Shown here: positions 63,514-64,000 of the stretch, in pieces
How the letters are laid out: the number at the start of each line of letters is the position of its first letter
Numbering within the stretch: position 1 is the stretch's first letter
From: Vibrio azureus
GTDB taxonomy: Bacteria; Pseudomonadota; Gammaproteobacteria; Enterobacterales; Vibrionaceae
DNA length: 64,000 nucleotides
Assembly: GCF_002849855.1 (NCBI RefSeq)
Contig: NZ_CP018617.1
Location: 682,001 to 746,000, forward strand
Direction: 5' to 3'
The notes under the pieces: generated by a model
What the model saw: only the letters and a program-made list of their open reading frames with translations
Databases searched by the model: none
Told to the model about the DNA's origin: nothing
Program-made: the position numbers and the translations under genes

Positions 63514-64000
63514 ATGATGATTAGAAGTTTGCTTCAAATCATAATGGTTGTCTGCTTTCTAATGGGATCATCAGCGAAAGCAGTACCGCCTGATTGGGAT
63601 CTAAAAAGGGTACTTGTTATCCACTCATATGATCCCTCTTATCCGTGGACCAACGACATTCAGCAAGGGATAGAGCTAGGATTATCTCAACCAAACAGCG
63701 AAATTCTGTATTCAATAGAATATTTGGACGCCAAAAGAACGTATACCGACGACTATTTAGCTAAGATGGCTAAGTACCTGAAATATAAATACGATGGTTA
63801 CCACTTTGACGGCATTATCCTTTCCGACGATACCGCGCTCCACTTTTTTAATCGCTTTGTTTTAAATCAACATCCGTTGTCTACTCCTATCGTTGCAGTA
63901 GGGATTAATGATGCAAAAGCCACCTTGGAAGGCATCGATAGAAATGGGGTCATTTTTTACGAGCGTGATCGCATTAAAGAAAACTTGCAACTGATTGGGC
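63514..64000 (+). CDS. periplasmic-sensor signalling protein, 3' truncated by window edge
   Basis: At least 162 residues; the frame is open to the window end. A signal sequence or first membrane helix (LLQIIMVVCFLMGSSAKA) precedes a periplasmic binding-protein-like domain: RVLVIHSYDPSYPWTNDIQQ, GYHFDGIILSDDTALHFFN, PIVAVGINDA. This ABC-sub-bind-type domain is the usual N-terminus of histidine kinases or GGDEF/EAL proteins, so the missing part is probably a signalling domain. Two ATGs (63514 and 63517) are possible. Confidence 0.7.
   Translation, partial: MMIRSLLQIIMVVCFLMGSSAKAVPPDWDLKRVLVIHSYDPSYPWTNDIQQGIELGLSQPNSEILYSIEYLDAKRTYTDDYLAKMAKYLKYKYDGYHFDGIILSDDTALHFFNRFVLNQHPLSTPIVAVGINDAKATLEGIDRNGVIFYERDRIKENLQLIG

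Overview
The window reads as a piece of a Vibrio genome (gammaproteobacterium), probably the smaller chromosome. This rests on gene content and order: gcvP-gcvH-glyA facing a regulator and gcvT, ectABC, fruBKA, a large secreted GH18 chitinase, a VF530-family gene, and many Vibrio-type short intergenic repeats. Base composition is low-to-moderate GC, with AT-richer patches around accessory genes (about 3.4-7.4 kb, 15.6-21.6 kb, 30.6-31.5 kb). I found no rRNA, no confident tRNA, no CRISPR array and no intact insertion sequence.

Layout. 0-8 kb: end of a CreD-like membrane protein with small partners, a lone histidine decarboxylase, small membrane proteins, a DUF4105 envelope protein paired with a DUF3015 protein, and a truncated MreB-like protein. 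8-15 kb: ABC-F ATPase, VF530 protein, ectoine genes ectABC and a second-type tryptophanyl-tRNA synthetase whose ribosome-binding site looks sequestered in a hairpin. 15-21.6 kb: a decayed, repeat-rich stretch with a GFA-family gene split by a 179-bp element, a frameshifted small gene, a Sel1 lipoprotein, a second-type peptide deformylase, an unrecognised 409-residue protein and tandem copies of a 133-bp repeat. 21.6-30.6 kb: an eight-gene minus-strand operon joining an ABC transporter (ATPase, permease, binding protein) to a TelA-family protein, a coiled-coil membrane protein, a VWA lipoprotein and two binding-protein-like proteins fused to OmpA peptidoglycan-binding domains. This is the best candidate for a little-described system. 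31.5-36.2 kb: a eukaryotic-type glutathione synthetase and a PHP-SMC (TrlF-type) ATPase, set among repeat copies.

36-44 kb: glycine cleavage system with its own SHMT, an XRE-cupin regulator and a PurR-like palindrome before gcvT. 44-49 kb: fructose PTS operon fruBKA. 49-55 kb: an exonuclease-phosphatase family protein, an S4 RNA-binding protein and a polar amino-acid ABC importer with a 7-bp tandem repeat inside the operon. 55-58.5 kb: chitinase. 58.6-64 kb: fhs, gsk, creA, a hypothetical gene and the start of a periplasmic-sensor protein cut by the window edge.

Several genes share one-carbon and purine metabolism (gcvPHT, glyA, fhs, gsk), consistent with the PurR-like site. Two repeat families shape the intergenic DNA: one with TATACCCAAGT ends (about 10 copies or remnants, 29 to 268 bp) and one of 133 bp with CGTCATCC ends (three full copies plus fragments).
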